In this document: positions 63,071 to 64,000 of the stretch, piece by piece
Layout of the letters: every line of letters starts with the position of its first letter
Numbering within the stretch: position 1 is the stretch's first letter
Assembly (NCBI GenBank): GCA_020632875.1
Contig: JACKET010000019.1
Coordinates: forward strand, 1 to 64,000
Direction: 5' to 3'
Length of the DNA: 64,000 nt
From: Alphaproteobacteria bacterium
GTDB lineage: Bacteria; Myxococcota_A; UBA796; GCA-2862545
Notes under the pieces: generated by a model
What the model was told of the DNA's origin: nothing
Seen by the model: only the letters and a program-made list of their open reading frames with translations
Databases searched by the model: none
Translations under genes and position numbers: made by a program

Positions 63071-63279
63071 CTCCTTCCGACGATCGCCCTCGATCCCGGC
63101 CCGGGCGGCCGAGACGCCGTGTACGCGAGCATCACCGCCGCCGCGAAAAGGGGCCCCGCGGGTGCGGCGACCCGCAGGCGCGGGCTCCACGCCAGACCAC
63201 ACGAGGCGAGCAGGGCGAGCAGCGCGAGCGGCCACGCCCACCCGATCTCGGGGACGTAGCGGAGCGCATCGCCGTACAC
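63016..63279 (-). CDS. Small membrane ORF running into repeat R6
   Basis: An 87-residue reading frame from a GTG 2 bp after the ligase stop. Residues 1-63 look real: VPEIGWAWPLALLALLASC and a second hydrophobic segment with LFAAAVMLAYTAS. The last 20 or so residues (RASSVSGPHADDAEGRR) are encoded by repeat R6, and the stop lies inside it. It may be a small membrane protein whose 3' end was replaced by the repeat, or a remnant of a longer gene. Confidence 0.45.
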   Translation of the reverse strand: MYGDALRYVPEIGWAWPLALLALLASCGLAWSPRLRVAAPAGPLFAAAVMLAYTASRPPGPGSRAIVGRSRASSVSGPHADDAEGRR

Positions 63280-63281
63280 CC

Positions 63282-64000
63282 CTACCCCACGCGCTGGCGG
63301 AGCCAGAGCTCTTCGATGTTCTTCGTCGAGTCGGCTTCCATCGCGCTCTTGTCGCTGCGGATCATGACGAGCTTCGGGTCGCGCAGCTTGAGCTCGCCTT
63401 CGAGCGAGTCCTTCACGATGCCCTCGAAGCGCACCGTGACGACGATGCTCGGGCGCAGCTCCATCCCGGGACGCGTGCCCGACGCGCTCTGGCGCTCGAT
63501 CCGCCGGCCCGTGATCAGGCCCTCGCGCATGATCTCGCCCTGGATCTGGGCGTCGCGCACGCGGTCGAGACCCGCCACGTCACCCACGTCGACGAACCCG
63601 CCCTCCGGCGTGCGAGCGCCGATGACATACGAGCCGAACGTGCCCACGTTGGTCTTCTCGGTGACCGCGAAGACCGCGCCGAGCAGGACGAGATCGAGGG
63701 TGATCTCGGGCTTGCGCTTGTGCCAGTTCGGATCGCGCGACGACAGCAGGTAGGGGCCGTCGAGCTTCTTGCTGATGATGCCCTCGTACCCCTGCGACCG
63801 GAAGTGGTGGTAGAGGCGCGACAGGTCGTCTTTGGTGTTCGCGAGCTGGCCCTCGGCGATCTGCAGCGGGACCGGCAGCGGGAGGTTCTGCACGGGCCCC
63901 AGCGTGCGCTGGAGCCAGTCGCGCCGCTGGTGCAGGGGCAGCGAGGTCATGTCGGCGCCGTTGAGGTAGACGAGATCGAACGCCGCGAACTTGAGGTTCA
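63282..64000 (-). CDS. ATP-dependent DNA ligase, C-terminal part (cut by window edge)
   Basis: Partial gene continuing beyond 64000. The frame is open through LKFAAFDLVYLNGADMTSLP at the edge, which matches ligase motif IIIa. Motif IV is EGIISKKLDGPYL and motif V is WHKRKPE, holding the conserved lysines. The OB-fold domain follows (TFGSYVIGARTPEGGFVDVG) and ends in IEELWLRQRVG. The catalytic KxDG motif must lie off the window. The internal ATG at 63950 is not the true start. Such ligases act in repair alongside the NAD-dependent enzyme. Confidence 0.9.
   Translation of the reverse strand, partial: NLKFAAFDLVYLNGADMTSLPLHQRRDWLQRTLGPVQNLPLPVPLQIAEGQLANTKDDLSRLYHHFRSQGYEGIISKKLDGPYLLSSRDPNWHKRKPEITLDLVLLGAVFAVTEKTNVGTFGSYVIGARTPEGGFVDVGDVAGLDRVRDAQIQGEIMREGLITGRRIERQSASGTRPGMELRPSIVVTVRFEGIVKDSLEGELKLRDPKLVMIRSDKSAMEADSTKNIEELWLRQRVG

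Overview
The window is very GC-rich (about 70% by eye), densely coded and free of rRNA, tRNA or phage genes. The gene content points to a Gram-negative bacterium of the Myxococcota or a close relative. It has two long Hanks-type Ser/Thr kinases, many predicted lipoproteins, MopE-type calcium-binding repeats, EPND-type multidomain surface proteins with Asp-rich stalks, a TIGR02996-type protein, an AgmX/PglI-like C-terminal domain, and a trypsin-like protease ending in a MYXO-CTERM-like tail. The phylum is inferred from these families; no rRNA is present to confirm it.

Layout. 424-7685 (minus): a five-gene overlapping operon led by glycogen phosphorylase (glgP), then a MopE/FG-GAP lipoprotein, an RsmC-like methyltransferase, an alpha/beta hydrolase and a membrane protein. 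7.7-13.6 kb: small regulators, a MazG-like pyrophosphohydrolase, a triple-FKBP lipoprotein facing a single FKBP, a QueF-like protein without the catalytic Cys, an ArsC/Spx-like protein, glgC and a tandem universal stress protein. 13.6-19.5 kb (minus): a TetR regulator, an unknown protein and three surface lipoproteins in probable operon order. 19.5-24 kb: an exported protein, a membrane-anchored Pro-rich protein, a sigma-70 family factor, the protease and trpF. 24-30.4 kb: kinase-ATPase-TPR protein, exported protein, transmembrane kinase. 30.6-39.8 kb: more lipoproteins, an M74-like endopeptidase, a rhodanese lipoprotein, bioB, an M48 protease and membrane proteins. 39.8-47 kb: a four-gene minus operon (HEAT-repeat lipoprotein to SirB1-like protein), then LysM lipoprotein, fused Dpp/Opp-type ABC ATPase and gamma-glutamyltransferase-like protein. 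48-62.3 kb (plus): an uninterrupted 13.7-kb tract with LytS-type kinase, LytTR regulator, addB, addA, sbcD, sbcC and a small exported protein. The right edge cuts an ATP-dependent DNA ligase.

The most unusual signal is non-coding. A repeat of about 100-450 bp, with a conserved 35-36-nt hairpin and tandem TCTGCGTCA-type units, occurs seven times in four intergenic regions. Three of those regions lie between converging genes; the left neighbour of the fourth is outside the window. Of the nine convergent junctions in the window, five abut or overlap. The other four are longer than 250 bp, and each carries either this repeat or, in one case, a different long inverted repeat with similar AGAAGACGC words. 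Other recurring habits are TTG start codons fused to the previous stop codon as TTGA, and unusually short lipoprotein signal peptides.
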